DNA of 7,012 bases from Ornithinimicrobium sp. (GTDB taxonomy: Bacteria > Actinomycetota > Actinomycetes > Actinomycetales > Dermatophilaceae): the NCBI GenBank assembly GCA_030145965.1, contig JASKZT010000123.1, positions 1 through 7,012 on the forward strand, read 5' to 3'. This document shows, piece by piece, positions 6,447 to 7,012 of this stretch. How positions within the stretch are numbered: position 1 is the stretch's first letter; each line of letters starts with the position of its first letter. A model generated the notes under the pieces. The model saw nothing but the letters and a program-made list of their open reading frames with translations. It was not told where the DNA came from and did no database searches. A program made the position numbers and the translations under genes.

Positions 6447-7012
6447 ATGGCCCTGACCTTCGTGACCTCGCCCTCCGCGCAGGAGTGGGACGCCCGGATC
6501 GCCGCGACCCCGGGGGGCGGCACCATCTACCAGAGCCACGAGCTGGGCGAGGTCAAGAGGATGGCCCGGTGGACCCCGCGCCACGCCGAGGCCGAGGGCG
6601 TCGCGATGACGATCCACGAGAAGCGCGCCCCGGGCTTCGGCCGGGTCTGGTACCTGCCCAAGGGGCCGTGCGTGCCGGACGTCGAGCGGCTGGCGACCCT
6701 GCTGCCGCACCTGCGCGAGAGCGCGCGGGCCGAGGGCGTGATGTTCGTCCGGACCGAGCCGGAGATCCCGGAGACGGCGGAGGCCGTCGCCGCGCTGGAG
6801 CGCCACGGCCTGGTCCGCACCGACCCGGTGCAGCCGCACTCCTCCACGGTCGTCTTCCCGCTGCCCGCCACCGAGGACGAGCTGCTCGGCGCCTACCCCT
6901 CCAAGACCCGCAACATGGTCCGCCGCGCGATGCGCGACGGCGTCGAGGTGGTCCGCGCCCCCGACGCGCCGGAGACCTACGAGACGATGTGGGACCTGTG
7001 GGCCGACGTCGT
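6447..7012 (+). CDS. Second FemAB/FemX-family aminoacyl ligase, 3' end missing
   Basis: The visible 188 residues are the N-terminal half of a FemAB-type ligase and are open to the right edge. They start MALTFVTSPSAQEWDARIA, then TIYQSHELGEVKR (26-38), the segment VWYLPKGPCVPD (67-78), which corresponds to the YxPRGP segment of the neighbour, and PHSSTVVFPL (130-139). The sequence TEDELLGAYPSKTRNMVRRAMRDGVEV (142-168) carries the family K-x-R-N-x-V-R signature at 153-159. The same segment of the neighbouring minus-strand protein reads EDELLAKYDGKARNRVR, so the two are paralogues, though diverged elsewhere. Family members are about 350-420 residues, so half is missing here. The ATG at 6447 is chosen for the -10 hexamer seven bases upstream and the fit of the N-terminus. 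With its divergent partner it probably builds the interpeptide bridge, each enzyme adding a different residue or acting on a different substrate. Confidence 0.88.
   Translation, partial: MALTFVTSPSAQEWDARIAATPGGGTIYQSHELGEVKRMARWTPRHAEAEGVAMTIHEKRAPGFGRVWYLPKGPCVPDVERLATLLPHLRESARAEGVMFVRTEPEIPETAEAVAALERHGLVRTDPVQPHSSTVVFPLPATEDELLGAYPSKTRNMVRRAMRDGVEVVRAPDAPETYETMWDLWADV

Noticed and set aside
4694..6526. A 610-codon minus-strand open frame over the same region
   Set aside because: Arg/Ala/Pro-rich shadow in a different frame from the FemX-family gene, with no family motif.
1..7012. Mobile elements, CRISPR arrays, toxin-antitoxin or defence genes
   Set aside because: No terminal repeats, transposase motifs, regular repeat arrays or compositional break are visible; all seven genes are core-type and uniform in base composition.

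Overview
This is a very GC-rich stretch with the codon use and gene content of an actinomycete (Actinomycetota). The proteins look actinobacterial: a short MutY, a RadA followed by DisA, and a pair of FemX-type ligases. A Micrococcales-like organism is a reasonable guess, but the sequence does not fix the genus. The window is almost entirely coding. The longest gap between genes is about 105 bases, just before disA. I see no mobile element, CRISPR array, tRNA, rRNA or broken gene.

Layout, left to right: (1) a Ppx/GppA-family phosphatase on the minus strand that runs off the left edge; (2) a divergent plus-strand gene for a cysteine-rich protein of unknown function, with a YkgJ/DUF3109-like cysteine pattern; (3) radA, a branch-migration and recombination ATPase; (4) disA, a DNA-scanning diadenylate cyclase that makes c-di-AMP; (5) mutY, an adenine glycosylase that overlaps the disA stop codon by one base; (6) a convergent minus-strand FemAB/FemX-family aminoacyl ligase; (7) a divergent second FemAB-family gene that runs off the right edge.

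The middle of the window is a genome-maintenance group. RadA processes recombination intermediates, DisA senses branched DNA and signals through c-di-AMP, and MutY removes adenine paired with 8-oxoguanine. In other bacteria radA and disA are neighbours and their proteins interact, so this order is conserved rather than new. The right end concerns the cell wall: FemX-type enzymes add amino acids to the peptidoglycan cross-bridge.

The most striking structure not explained by the genes is at the starts. Five of the seven genes have a -10-like hexamer ending only 6 or 7 bases before the start codon, and none has a well-placed Shine-Dalgarno sequence, so their mRNAs are probably leaderless. Only disA has a real leader, and mutY is translationally coupled to disA. 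Two dyads, one overlapping the radA -10 and one abutting the disA -10, are candidate regulatory sites. I found no convincing undescribed multi-gene system.
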